DNA of 64,000 nucleotides from Pricia antarctica. GTDB taxonomy: Bacteria > Bacteroidota > Bacteroidia > Flavobacteriales > Flavobacteriaceae. The notes under the pieces were generated by a model. It made no database searches, was not told the origin of the DNA, and saw nothing but the letters and a program-made list of their open reading frames with translations. The translations under genes were made by a program, and so were the position numbers. Numbering within the stretch: the stretch's first letter is position 1; the number at the start of each line of letters is the position of its first letter. Positions 54,440 through 63,521 of this stretch are shown in pieces. Location of the stretch: assembly GCF_900101815.1 (NCBI RefSeq), contig NZ_FNAO01000005.1:248001-312000 (forward strand), in the 5' to 3' direction.

Positions 54440-55543
54440 ATGAAGAACATATTTCTCATAAGCATAGTTCTAGTCTTAACCAACTGCAAAATGAAACCTG
54501 AAAAACCAAATGTTGCCCATTCATTATTTCAGGAAACCCATAAACATGCAGGGAGTGAAAATTATGAAATAGTTGAAATATTCGACAAAAAATTCGAAGT
54601 CAAAAAAATTGAACTTGATACTCATAGTAAACAAGCTGTCATTTACGGAAAAACAAACCCTACAGATAAAGAAAAATTCATATCCAATAGAGTAAAAACA
54701 TCAATTCTGGGGGATATAACTGGTGAAGGAATTACAAATGCTGAAATAGAGAAGGATGGTTCTATGCATGGATTCGATTTCTATTCGAATTGGATTATAG
54801 ATGGTGATACTATTAAACATAGATATATAGATCCGTTTTCCAACGAGGAAATTAATGATCCTTATGCGTTTAAAGCGGACGAGGAAAATCCTGCAAAATG
54901 GTTAGCAAAATTCAAAGAAGTATATGATAAAGCATCCTATGTATACGAATCCTCTTGGAATTATTTCCTAAAGATTGATAAAGAATGGTATTTCATCAAA
55001 TACAATTTAGATTTAGTAAACGATGCTTTTGTAAAAAATTATCCCCCAAAACAAGAACAACCACCACGCATGCTGGAACTTGAAAATCTAGCCCCGATAT
55101 GGTATCACAAAAGTTCTAAAGAAAGAGACACCAGTCTGATAAAAATGATAGATTATAAATCTACCTTTTACACTGAAGAGAAATTCGGTCTGGTAAAACG
55201 TGGTTATTCCGCAGGTTGGTGGTATCTCGAAGTGTACATGCCCTTGGGCGATACGCTAAGAATAAAACGGTACAGCGACTTCGAAGATCCCGACCTAAAA
55301 CTCTACCAAATCCCCGCCGCCTACGGCGGTCGAAATGATGTACTATTTATCGTACAAAAGCCAGAAAAGCTTTTCCCCGAGCAGGTGGGTGGAATGTATG
55401 TGATTCGCCCTCGCGATGCACAACAGCCCGACCGCCGTTACAAAAGTATTTCGTACGGTGATATGTTACAGGGACAACCCTATATTTTAAAGTCTGAAGA
55501 AACGGAAGAGTATAAAAATTGGAAGATGGAGCAAAAGGGGTAA
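54440..55543 (+). CDS. Lipoprotein, probable immunity protein for the T6SS effector
   Basis: A 367-residue lipoprotein with signal MKNIFLISIVLVLTNC (lipobox TNC, Cys16). It starts 4 bases after the effector's stop, in an AT-rich context unlike vgrG. There are no hits I recognise: a beta-rich first half (FDKKFEVKKIELDTHSKQAV, GDITGEGITNAEIEKDG, YIDPFSNEEINDPYAF), then EYKNW at the end after a YGGRNDVLFIVQKPEKL stretch. The first half is clearly AT-richer than the last 300 bases. A periplasmic or membrane-anchored immunity factor is inferred from position and signal, typical for neutralising envelope-acting lipases; no direct evidence. Confidence 0.65.
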   Translation: MKNIFLISIVLVLTNCKMKPEKPNVAHSLFQETHKHAGSENYEIVEIFDKKFEVKKIELDTHSKQAVIYGKTNPTDKEKFISNRVKTSILGDITGEGITNAEIEKDGSMHGFDFYSNWIIDGDTIKHRYIDPFSNEEINDPYAFKADEENPAKWLAKFKEVYDKASYVYESSWNYFLKIDKEWYFIKYNLDLVNDAFVKNYPPKQEQPPRMLELENLAPIWYHKSSKERDTSLIKMIDYKSTFYTEEKFGLVKRGYSAGWWYLEVYMPLGDTLRIKRYSDFEDPDLKLYQIPAAYGGRNDVLFIVQKPEKLFPEQVGGMYVIRPRDAQQPDRRYKSISYGDMLQGQPYILKSEETEEYKNWKMEQKG

Positions 55544-55688
55544 TATAATTTTCAAAGCGTTGCTCTTGAGGACAAAAAACGACTGATTGCACCAAAATGC
55601 AGTAACCAACAGGATTTTGTAAACTTCATCAGGATTATTGAAATATCTGGCTTAATGGGAGTGTTTTGTATAATCGATAAGTAACCCC

Positions 55689-57095
55689 CTACCCCATAGT
55701 CCCCAAAATAGCAACAATATCTTCCTCCGTAGTATCGGGATTTATAAAGCAAAACCGCGCCACGGTCTCATAGGCACCACCTTGTTTCCATTTCGTTGGG
55801 GTCACAAGCGCAAAGCCCTCGCGCTGGTTTTTATAGGTCCAGTCGCGATAGTCGTCGGGGGTCCAGCCCTTGCGTCGGAAAAGTACACACGAGAGACTGG
55901 GTTCGCGCACAAGTTCTACGACAGGGTTTGCTTCTATAAGCCTACCCGCTAAATTCGCCAACAAAATACCTTGTTCAACGGCCCATTTATATTTGTCGGT
56001 GCCATGCATGGCCAATGAAAACCATAAGGGCATACCCCGCACGCGGCGCGTCAACTGAATCTGATAATCCGAAGGATTAAAACCATGGGCGCCTTCATCC
56101 TTAAAAATATCAAGATACGAGCCTTCTTGGGAGTGGGCCTCCTTGGCCAGTTGGGGATCTTTATAGATGACCGCCCCGCAATCGTAGGGTGAAAACAACC
56201 ATTTATGGGGATCTATAGTAATACTATCGGCTCTTTCGATACCGTTGAACAGATGCCTAACGGAATCGGCGGCCAAAGCACCCCCACCATAAGCGGCATC
56301 TACGTGGAACCACAACTTTTCAGTTTCGCATATTTCCGCGATTCCCGAAAGGTCGTCGATAATACCAGCATTGGTGGTACCGCCCGTACCGACCACTGCG
56401 AAAAGGCGCTTTCTTTGCTGGGCATCCAAAGTTTTCAAAACGCTTCGAAGTGCCTCTCCCGACATCGCATCTTCGGTTTCGACTAGCCATAAATCGACAT
56501 CGATGACCTTTGCCATGGCCTTTACGGAAGAGTGGGCACCAACAGAAGTAATGATGAGTCCTTTTATATTTTGATGTTCAGGATTTTTTCGCCAGTACTC
56601 CCGTGCAGCTACCAATGCCGAAAGATTGGCCGCCGTGCCACCACTGGTAAAGACGCCGAAAGCAGGTTTGGGTAGTCCCGTGAGCGACACCAACCATTTC
56701 ATGGCCTCGTTCTCGCAGAAAATACCCCCGGCACCTTCCATCCAATAGGCACCGTGGATACTGGATGCCGCAGTGACAAGGTCGAACATGATTGCCGCAC
56801 GGGTCGGGGCGGCGGGTACGAAAGCCAAATGTCTGGGGTGATCTATGGGCACGGTCGCTTTGATCAGTACATCCTTAAAAAGTTGGAACGCGTTTTCGCC
56901 GCCGATACCCCTATCAGTTATGGTCTCGCCTACCAACCTTCTGAGCTCTTCCTCTTTTTTGGGACTGCCCAGTTCCAACGAGGTATTGGTAATACGGTGA
57001 ATGGCGTATTTCATGACATCCAACGTCATTTCAATCAATTCCATATCAATATTATGCATGGATATTGTTTTTTCCGACGTAGGATGCTTTGACAT
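55689..57095 (-). CDS. Aromatic-L-amino-acid-type PLP-dependent decarboxylase
   Basis: A 468-residue group II decarboxylase (fold type I PLP). The PLP-lysine motif is in SITIDPHKWLFSPYDCGAVI (Lys in DPHKW). A region typical of the family lies near residue 148 (GVFTSGGTAANLSALVAARE), and GTGGTTNAGIIDDLSGIAEI with FHVDAAYGGGALA follow. It could act on Tyr, Trp, DOPA, glutamate or diaminobutyrate; the substrate is not settled by the motifs. It is transcribed from the same strand as bshC (30 bases downstream of it). Confidence 0.9.
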   Translation of the reverse strand: MSKHPTSEKTISMHNIDMELIEMTLDVMKYAIHRITNTSLELGSPKKEEELRRLVGETITDRGIGGENAFQLFKDVLIKATVPIDHPRHLAFVPAAPTRAAIMFDLVTAASSIHGAYWMEGAGGIFCENEAMKWLVSLTGLPKPAFGVFTSGGTAANLSALVAAREYWRKNPEHQNIKGLIITSVGAHSSVKAMAKVIDVDLWLVETEDAMSGEALRSVLKTLDAQQRKRLFAVVGTGGTTNAGIIDDLSGIAEICETEKLWFHVDAAYGGGALAADSVRHLFNGIERADSITIDPHKWLFSPYDCGAVIYKDPQLAKEAHSQEGSYLDIFKDEGAHGFNPSDYQIQLTRRVRGMPLWFSLAMHGTDKYKWAVEQGILLANLAGRLIEANPVVELVREPSLSCVLFRRKGWTPDDYRDWTYKNQREGFALVTPTKWKQGGAYETVARFCFINPDTTEEDIVAILGTMG

Positions 57096-57125
57096 TGTTC
57101 CTTTTATTTAGTATTTCTATAAACC

Positions 57126-58727
57126 CTAAAATTCCAATACCGTAAACTCCAACCGTAAAGGTTCCAGAGCCTTCATCAAGGTGGGAATCAATTCCTCCCC
57201 CAACTCCAAATAAAGTTCGGAGAAGTTGAGGTTGCGTTCCTGTAAGGATTGACCGGGGAAGAGGGCGTTCTGAATTTCGGTCATGCGACGTACTTGGTCT
57301 TCGAGCTTTCGTTTTTGGGCCCGTAGCAAACGCTTTTCGAGGTTGTCGAGTCCCTTTTTTTGTTTGACCTCTTGGGCTTTTACAGCGCCCAGGAAGGACT
57401 TGTCCGTTTGCTCGGCCATGTCGTAGAGCGCTTTGAACTGGTCTTCCAAAAGCGCTTTCTGCGGCGTGAAATCGATATCAATGTTGGAGATTTCACGGAT
57501 TTTTTTGTTAATAAAACTGCTCTGCCTAAGAAAAATATCGGCTACCGAAAGGTTCATCTTTTGTAGTTTCTTACTTTGCTTTTCTGTGATGACCAAGGCG
57601 GAATTTCGTAGCAGCAGCACGGGAAAGGGTACGTCCATAGCCTCGAACATGGATTTCAATTCGAGCCAATACGCAATTTCGCCGCCGCCGCCAATATAGC
57701 AGAGATTGGGCAAAATGACTTCCTGATACAGCGGACGGGCGATAACGTTCGGTGAAAAACGTTCTGGATGCTGCTCTAGTTCCGCCACTAGTTCATCCTT
57801 TGAAAACCGGAGTTCGCTATTGTCGATAAAATAGGTACCTTCCTGTTCGATAATGCGTTCGCGAAGGCCATCCTTTAAGTAAAAATAATTAATCTCCCTG
57901 GGGTTGACCTGAATACCATACTTTTCGGGTAGCCCCTCAATTTTAGAAACGGTTTCTGAAACTTTTTTATAAGATACGCTCTCGAAAATATCTTTTTGGG
58001 CGTAGGGAATCAATTGCTCTTTCAGATTTGTATCATCCCCATCAAGAATCACCAACCCGTATGCCCCGAAGAGTTCGTTGGCGAGATATCGGGTAGCATC
58101 CGTGAGCGTAGCGTGCTCGAGATAGGCATTCCGAAAAAGTTCCTTCAACTGTTCGGCATTGTTGCTGGTTCCCAAGGCATTGGCAAAGGCTTCGAAAACA
58201 TCGGCTAATCCATCGGTCTTCATATGACCTACCGCTCCGGAGGCTTTCCGGTTCCACTGCAGTTTTTTTCCCTTGAAATTAAAAAAGTTGATTTCCTCGA
58301 AATCGTGGTCCTCTGTGGCCATCCAATATATAGGTACAAAATTGTACTTGGGATAGGCCTTTTTCAGATCCTTGGTCAAGTTAATGGTCGAAATGATCTT
58401 GTAGAGAAAATACATCGGCCCGGTGAACAGGTTTAGCTGATGGCCGGTGACGACGGTAAAAGTAATCGGCTCCTTGAGTTTTTTGAGGTGGCTTTCCGTT
58501 TCACTACTTAGGGCAACATTCTTATATTGAGCCCGTAACGTTTTGTACAGGATTTCGCGGTTGGCATCAGGAAAGTGGGTCGCTTTTTCAGCAATTCGTG
58601 CTTCAAAGTTTTCCAACTTCGGATAGCTATTGTAAAGGTTTCTAATAGTTGGTTTATCGGCAAGATAATCGCAGATAAATTCGGTAAAATAACCGGTCCG
58701 GTCGAAAGGAAGATGGTCGATATTCAT
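57126..58727 (-). CDS. bshC: BshC, bacillithiol synthase (cysteine-adding)
   Basis: A 533-residue protein with the Rossmann-like plus coiled-coil layout of BshC (YllA). Motifs include VVTGHQLNLFTGPMYFLYKI near residue 105, VPIYWMATEDHDFEEINFF near 140, ARPLYQEVILPNLCYIGGGG, IAYWLELKSMFEAMDVPFPV, and PVLLLRNSALVITEKQSKKL. The last 80 residues form a Glu/Lys-rich coil (EVKQKKGLDNLEKRLLRAQK). It joins cysteine to GlcN-malate to give bacillithiol, the low-molecular-weight thiol of many Bacteroidota. bshA and bshB are not in the window. Confidence 0.93.
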   Translation of the reverse strand: MNIDHLPFDRTGYFTEFICDYLADKPTIRNLYNSYPKLENFEARIAEKATHFPDANREILYKTLRAQYKNVALSSETESHLKKLKEPITFTVVTGHQLNLFTGPMYFLYKIISTINLTKDLKKAYPKYNFVPIYWMATEDHDFEEINFFNFKGKKLQWNRKASGAVGHMKTDGLADVFEAFANALGTSNNAEQLKELFRNAYLEHATLTDATRYLANELFGAYGLVILDGDDTNLKEQLIPYAQKDIFESVSYKKVSETVSKIEGLPEKYGIQVNPREINYFYLKDGLRERIIEQEGTYFIDNSELRFSKDELVAELEQHPERFSPNVIARPLYQEVILPNLCYIGGGGEIAYWLELKSMFEAMDVPFPVLLLRNSALVITEKQSKKLQKMNLSVADIFLRQSSFINKKIREISNIDIDFTPQKALLEDQFKALYDMAEQTDKSFLGAVKAQEVKQKKGLDNLEKRLLRAQKRKLEDQVRRMTEIQNALFPGQSLQERNLNFSELYLELGEELIPTLMKALEPLRLEFTVLEF

Positions 58728-58925
58728 AGATGGTAAATATAAAACTCTTCAATTTGGAGGATTGCTAAAAATACGTTAATTACTTTGGCCCCAATTTGCG
58801 GCCGATAGTAGAATTTAGAGTTGATGTTGGTTAATAATCCTTAGATTTACAATCCTTTCCATTGCCCTATTGCTGATTTGTATTTGTTTGAACAGGAAAA
58901 GGATATCCGAATAATCTATGTGAAT

Positions 58926-61388
58926 ATGAAGCACTTTTTACTCATAATTACAATTTCCCTATCCTTCTTGACCACTGCCCAAGACCTTAAATCGCCTTCG
59001 GAATTTTTAGGTTATGAGCTTGGCACACAGTTTACGCGGCATGATCAGGTGGTCGACTACTATGAATATTTGGCGCATGCGGCATCCGATCGAGTGCAAC
59101 TACAAGAATACGGACAGACGAATGAACGCCGGCCGTTGCTATTGGCCTACATCTCGTCCAAAGAAAATATTTCCGACCTTGAAAACATCCGCAAAGCCCA
59201 TATCGCAACGACCGAAGGCAAAGGAAATCCGTCTAAAGTCATCGTTTGGCTGAGTTATAACGTACACGGCAACGAAAGTGTGAGTACCGAAGCCTCGATG
59301 CAGACGGTCTACACCCTGCTGACCGAAAAAAGCGATTATCTCAAAAATACGGTCGTGCTTATGGATCCCTGCGTAAACCCCGATGGGCGAGAGCGTTACG
59401 TTAATTGGTACAATCAGTACAGAAATACGCCGAACAACGCCGACCCCAATAGTAAGGAACATCACGAGCCTTGGCTGAACGGCCGCGCCAATCATTATAT
59501 GTTCGACCTCAACCGCGATTGGGCCTGGCTGACGCAGATTGAAAGTCAACAGCGTATCAAAATGTTCAACCAATGGTTACCGCATGTACACGTCGATTTC
59601 CACGAACAGGGTATTGATGCCCCATATTATTTTGCTCCGGCAGCGGAACCTTTTCACGAGGTCATTACCGATTTTCAGCGGGAATTTCAGGTGACCGTCG
59701 GTAAGAACCACGCCAAATATTTCGATGCCAAGGGTTGGTTTTATTTTACCAAAGAAATTTTTGATCTTCTTTATCCCAGTTATGGCGATACCTTCCCGAC
59801 CTATAACGGCAGTATCGGTATGACCTACGAACAGGGCGGTAGCGGCGAGGCCGGCTTGGCCATTGAAACCAATACCGGAGACACGTTGACCTTAAAGGAT
59901 AGAATCGCGCACCACTTTACCACGGGAATATCGACCGTGGAAATTTCCTCGAAAAATGCCGAAAGATTGAACACTGAATTCAAAAAATTCTATCAGGCTA
60001 AGGATTATAAATACAAAAGTTATGTGCTTAATGGGGATGAGGACAAAATCGATGCCCTTACCCATCTTTTGGACCAACATGAAATCGAATATGGATGGGG
60101 CAAAGATGGAAGCGTCAAAGGATATAACTATTTGACCGAAAAAAATGAAAGCGTAAAGACCTCCGAAAATAGCCTCGTGGTTTCATCCGAACAGAAAAAA
60201 GGCACTTTGGTCAAAGTCCTTTTCGAGCCGAACGCGATGCTCAGCGATTCACTCACGTACGACATTACCGCATGGTCGCTACCGTATGCGTATGGCCTTA
60301 ATGCCGTGGCTTCGGAAAATAAAACGGATGCCACATTAGTAAATAGAAAATCTGACAACGGGGTCAAGACATCCAAACTGTCAGAGGAGGCCTATGCCTT
60401 CCTGACCGATTGGAACAGTTTTAACGACGCGCAATTTTTAGCGGAACTGCAGCAAAATGATATTCTGGTACGCTATGCCAAAAAACCATTTACGATGGAC
60501 GGTGTCGACTACGATCGAGGCAGTTTGATCATCACCCGTGCCGATAATAAGAACCGATTGGATTTTCTGAAAAATCTTTCCGAAATCGCTTCCAAGCACC
60601 ATATCCTATTGAACGCTACCAACACCGGTTTCGTCGAAGGTGGAAAAGATTTCGGATCTAGTGCCGTTGCCCTGATTCGTGATAACAAGATAGCCGTGTT
60701 ATCCGGAGAACCGACATCCACCTTACAATTTGGGGAAATCTGGCATTTCTTTGAACAGCAGCTGCATTATCCAGTAGCTGTAATCGATACGGAATATATG
60801 GCCAGAGTCGACCTTTCGGAGTATGATGTACTTATTTTACCCGATGGCGAGGGGTATGAAGATTTTATGGATGCCGATAGACTGACGCACCTCAAGGAAT
60901 GGGTAGGCAACGGCGGTAAATTGATTGCTATGGGCGACGCCCTAAAAGGACTTTCCGGCGAAAACGGATTCAAGATCAAGGCCAAGGAAATGGAAAAAGA
61001 TAGTACGACCAACCTACAGCCGCACGAGGATAACGAACGTGAACGGATCAAAAGCGCTATTACCGGGGCTATTTTTAAGGCCAAGGTAGATTCGACGCAT
61101 CCGTTGGCGTTTGGGTACGACGACACCTATTTCAGCCTAAAATTAGGCGATAATGCTTACGCGTATTTAAAAGAGGGCAATGTGGTCTATTTGGAAGCTG
61201 AGAGTACCAAGCCCGTTGCCGGATTTGCCGGAAGCGAGGCCCGGAAGAAAATTGGCGACACCCTCATATTCGGGGTCGAAGCGCACGGCGACGGACAGGT
61301 CATTTATATGGTCGACAACCCGCTCTTTCGCGGCTTTTGGGAAAGCGGGAAGCTGCTTTTTGCCAATGCCCTTTTTATGGTGGAATAG
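58926..61388 (+). CDS. Secreted M14 family zinc carboxypeptidase
   Basis: An 820-residue protein. The start at 58926 gives a signal peptide (MKHFLLIITISLSFLTTAQ). The M14 peptidase domain occupies residues 20 to about 340; the zinc ligands are seen as VHGNESVSTEASMQ (HxxE) and HVHVDFHEQG (His). Catalytic Glu is likely in TNTGDTLTL. Beyond about 365 the remainder, which includes a flavodoxin- or glutamine-amidotransferase-like part (LILPDGEGYEDFMDADRLTH, LKEWVGNGGKLIAMGDALKG), is typical of the long secreted Bacteroidota M14 proteins. It removes C-terminal residues from peptides outside the cytoplasm; stands alone, convergent with the SMP-30 gene. Confidence 0.88.
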   Translation: MKHFLLIITISLSFLTTAQDLKSPSEFLGYELGTQFTRHDQVVDYYEYLAHAASDRVQLQEYGQTNERRPLLLAYISSKENISDLENIRKAHIATTEGKGNPSKVIVWLSYNVHGNESVSTEASMQTVYTLLTEKSDYLKNTVVLMDPCVNPDGRERYVNWYNQYRNTPNNADPNSKEHHEPWLNGRANHYMFDLNRDWAWLTQIESQQRIKMFNQWLPHVHVDFHEQGIDAPYYFAPAAEPFHEVITDFQREFQVTVGKNHAKYFDAKGWFYFTKEIFDLLYPSYGDTFPTYNGSIGMTYEQGGSGEAGLAIETNTGDTLTLKDRIAHHFTTGISTVEISSKNAERLNTEFKKFYQAKDYKYKSYVLNGDEDKIDALTHLLDQHEIEYGWGKDGSVKGYNYLTEKNESVKTSENSLVVSSEQKKGTLVKVLFEPNAMLSDSLTYDITAWSLPYAYGLNAVASENKTDATLVNRKSDNGVKTSKLSEEAYAFLTDWNSFNDAQFLAELQQNDILVRYAKKPFTMDGVDYDRGSLIITRADNKNRLDFLKNLSEIASKHHILLNATNTGFVEGGKDFGSSAVALIRDNKIAVLSGEPTSTLQFGEIWHFFEQQLHYPVAVIDTEYMARVDLSEYDVLILPDGEGYEDFMDADRLTHLKEWVGNGGKLIAMGDALKGLSGENGFKIKAKEMEKDSTTNLQPHEDNERERIKSAITGAIFKAKVDSTHPLAFGYDDTYFSLKLGDNAYAYLKEGNVVYLEAESTKPVAGFAGSEARKKIGDTLIFGVEAHGDGQVIYMVDNPLFRGFWESGKLLFANALFMVE

Positions 61389-61482
61389 GGTGAAGAAGCG
61401 ATTTTACTTGCAGGAACTCAAAACTGGTATAGCTAGAAATAGGATTTTGAAAACACCTATTAATATCAAAAAGAAAGAAAAA

Positions 61483-62481
61483 TTACTTCAACCCTACTTT
61501 CAGAACATAATCGTCCGCGGTAATAAAAAGCGTCTTTTGGTCGGCGGTAAACGCACAATTGGAAGTCGCTTCGCCGGTATGGATTCTCGCGATGGGTTTG
61601 GCCTGTAGGTTGAATATCCAAAGTCCGCCGGGGCCGGTTGCGAACAGATAACCTTTTGAGTGCATCTTCATTCCATCGGGAAGCCCTTGTTGGCCTTCTT
61701 CACCGATCCGATCGGTGACATCGAAGAATAACTGCTTGTTTACCGTTTTTCCGGGATTCGTGACATCGTACTGGTACCACACCGCATGTTCCGGGTCGGA
61801 TACCGCTACATACAATTGGGAGCCGTCGGGAGAAAGGGCAATACCGTTCGGGCGCGTTAGGGTATCGACCAAAATAAGTTCCCCTGTCTTTTTAAGACAA
61901 TAAACCCCCTGAAAATCAAGTTCCTTGGTCGGGTCATCCATTTGTCTGGGCAGGCCATAAGGCGGGTCTGTGAAATAAAGGTTGCCGTCGGCATCAAAAA
62001 CTCCATCATTCGGACTGTTGAATCGTTTACCTTCGTAATTGTCGACCCATGTTTTGTATTCGGGTTTAGGATCGTTGACCGCAGTTTTCATTTGTACTAC
62101 TCGACGTTCACCGTGTTGTAGAAGTACGAGGGCTCCATCGGGACTCAGCAAAAGTCCGTTCGAACCCGGTTCATTACCGTAGGAACCTTTGCCCAGATAT
62201 CCCGAAGGATATAAGTATTCGGAAGTCTTTCCCTTGGCATCAATTTTAAATACTTTGTTGTTTGGGATATCCGAAAAAAGCAGATAATCACCATTGGCAA
62301 TCCACAAAGGACCTTCCGTCCATGTAAATCCCTGACCGATAACCTCGATTTCAGCGTTCGGGTCGATACGCTCGAGGGCCTCGTCTTCCAAAATCTCAAT
62401 GGAAAATTGATGTTTCTTTTCTTGGGAAGCTACCGTGACCGATACCGCCGCACAAGCTAAAAATAGGATGGACTTCATCAT
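61483..62481 (-). CDS. SMP-30/gluconolactonase family secreted hydrolase
   Basis: A 332-residue beta-propeller hydrolase with an export signal (SILFLACAAVSVTVASQ). Metal-site pattern: Glu in GQGFTWTEGPLWIANGDYLL, Asn in RFNSPNDGVFDADGNLYFTD, Asn/Asp in TRPNGIALSPDGSQLYVAVS and LPDGMKMHSKGYLFATGPGG. It hydrolyses sugar lactones, for example those from aldonic or uronic acids. Its ATG overlaps the stop of a small minus-strand frame (62478-62642). The eda and kdgK genes of 2-keto-3-deoxygluconate metabolism lie just beyond, so it likely serves hexuronate/aldonate catabolism. Confidence 0.9.
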   Translation of the reverse strand: MMKSILFLACAAVSVTVASQEKKHQFSIEILEDEALERIDPNAEIEVIGQGFTWTEGPLWIANGDYLLFSDIPNNKVFKIDAKGKTSEYLYPSGYLGKGSYGNEPGSNGLLLSPDGALVLLQHGERRVVQMKTAVNDPKPEYKTWVDNYEGKRFNSPNDGVFDADGNLYFTDPPYGLPRQMDDPTKELDFQGVYCLKKTGELILVDTLTRPNGIALSPDGSQLYVAVSDPEHAVWYQYDVTNPGKTVNKQLFFDVTDRIGEEGQQGLPDGMKMHSKGYLFATGPGGLWIFNLQAKPIARIHTGEATSNCAFTADQKTLFITADDYVLKVGLK

Positions 62482-62642
62482 TGTTTTGCTTTTTTTTGTT
62501 GGCTAAAAAACTGATTCACGGTCGGAGTGATCAGGAGTATTATGGTCATCGCCGACAGGCTAAGGTCAAAGTTCATTGACGCAGGTTTCGAACGTGACCG
62601 CCTTGCCCTCGAACTTTGGTTCTCTTCGACCGACGATTTCAT
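62478..62642 (-). CDS. Small ORF coupled to the lactonase gene, possible transporter remnant
   Basis: A frame of 54 residues from an ATG at 62642 whose TGA overlaps the SMP-30 start (ATGATGA). The first half is Ser/Arg-rich (SSRARRSRSKPAS); the second reads MNFDLSLSAMTIILLITPTV then NQFFSQQKKAKQ, a hydrophobic helix with a positive tail. That tail looks like the last transmembrane segment and C-terminus of a membrane transporter. It may be a remnant of a transporter gene that preceded the lactonase, kept because it couples translation. A real micro-protein is possible. Too short for most gene callers. Confidence 0.4.
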   Translation of the reverse strand: MKSSVEENQSSRARRSRSKPASMNFDLSLSAMTIILLITPTVNQFFSQQKKAKQ

Positions 62643-62705
62643 TTTTATTGGTTATTTACAGGAACAACCCGCGTGGCGGCACCTTTATATCTCTACTTTT
62701 TCTAT

Positions 62706-62865
62706 GAACTCATTTAGACTTTTTCTTTTACCTACGAATATCACATTTTGAGGCCATATTTCCTCATTTTTGAAAACCGTAGCCCTGCTATGCTATTAAA
62801 AAATGACTTCATCTGACCTCAAAAGCCGATATTCTCGGTTCCAAACAATACCCCTAAATGAGTTC
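62706..62865 (+). repeat. Dispersed element, copy B (about 160 bp, full-length)
   Basis: Ends GAACTCATTTAG (62706-62717) and CTAAATGAGTTC (62854-62865) are perfect 12-base inverted repeats. It contains the inner hairpin CCGTAGCCCTGCTATGC, the right-hand TCTCGGTTCCAAAC and TCTGACCTCAAAA, all found in copy A or C. It lies between eda and the small ORF upstream of the SMP-30 gene. Confidence 0.85.
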
Positions 62866-62879
62866 TATGTGTAAATCGC

Positions 62880-63521
62880 TTATCGGTCGTTGGGGATGAG
62901 TTTTAAGAATTTTTCTGCGATTGCGGTAATCTTTTTAAAGTCCGCCTCCGTTGTAACATTGCTTTTGACCAGACTGCTTCCCAGTCCTACCCCATCGATA
63001 CCCGCTTCGAACCAATCCCGCATATTGCTTTCGTCAACGCCCCCGACCGCAAAAAAGGAAGCGGAGTCAAAAGGACCTTTGAGGGATTTAAAATATGAAA
63101 TTCCCAAGTCCCCCGCTGGAAACAGTTTTATAATATCGGCGCCATAGACCAGCGCATCGGCGACCTCGGTAGGACTCATGGCGCCCATCAATACAGGTAT
63201 ACCGTTAGCATTGCCTACTTCCGCCACTGTTTTGTTTGTATTTGGAGTCACCAAAAATTGCGCTCCGCCTGCAATCGCCTGTTTCGCCAAATCGGAGGTA
63301 ACTACCGTTCCGGCCCCGATCAGGACGTCTGGATGATGCTTGCGTGCTTTTTCGATCGCTTCGGCAAAACCCGGGGTATTGGTCGTAATCTCCAAAACCT
63401 GTATTCCACCCGCCACTAGCGCATCTACCGTCCGCGCTACCGAAGCCTGTTCCCTCAACCTGATGATGGAAATCAACTTAGCGGAGAGGATGCGGTCGAT
63501 TATGTCTTGTTTTATAATCAT
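62880..63521 (-). CDS. eda: 2-dehydro-3-deoxy-phosphogluconate (KDPG) / 4-hydroxy-2-oxoglutarate aldolase
   Basis: A 213-residue class I aldolase that splits KDPG to pyruvate and glyceraldehyde-3-phosphate. Motifs: VLEITTNTPGFAEAI, the general-base Glu region; LIGAGTVVTSDLAKQAIAGG; AQFLVTPNTN; and DIIKLFPAGDLGISYFKSLK, with the Schiff-base Lys in IKLFPA. FFAVGGVDESNMRDWFEAGI completes the barrel. The start overlaps the kdgK stop (ATGA), so it is co-translated with the kinase that makes its substrate. Length is normal. Confidence 0.95.
   Translation of the reverse strand: MIIKQDIIDRILSAKLISIIRLREQASVARTVDALVAGGIQVLEITTNTPGFAEAIEKARKHHPDVLIGAGTVVTSDLAKQAIAGGAQFLVTPNTNKTVAEVGNANGIPVLMGAMSPTEVADALVYGADIIKLFPAGDLGISYFKSLKGPFDSASFFAVGGVDESNMRDWFEAGIDGVGLGSSLVKSNVTTEADFKKITAIAEKFLKLIPNDR

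Noticed and set aside
55544-55688. Terminator between the T6SS cassette and the decarboxylase gene
   Set aside because: The convergent gap has no hairpin followed by a T-run that I could support.
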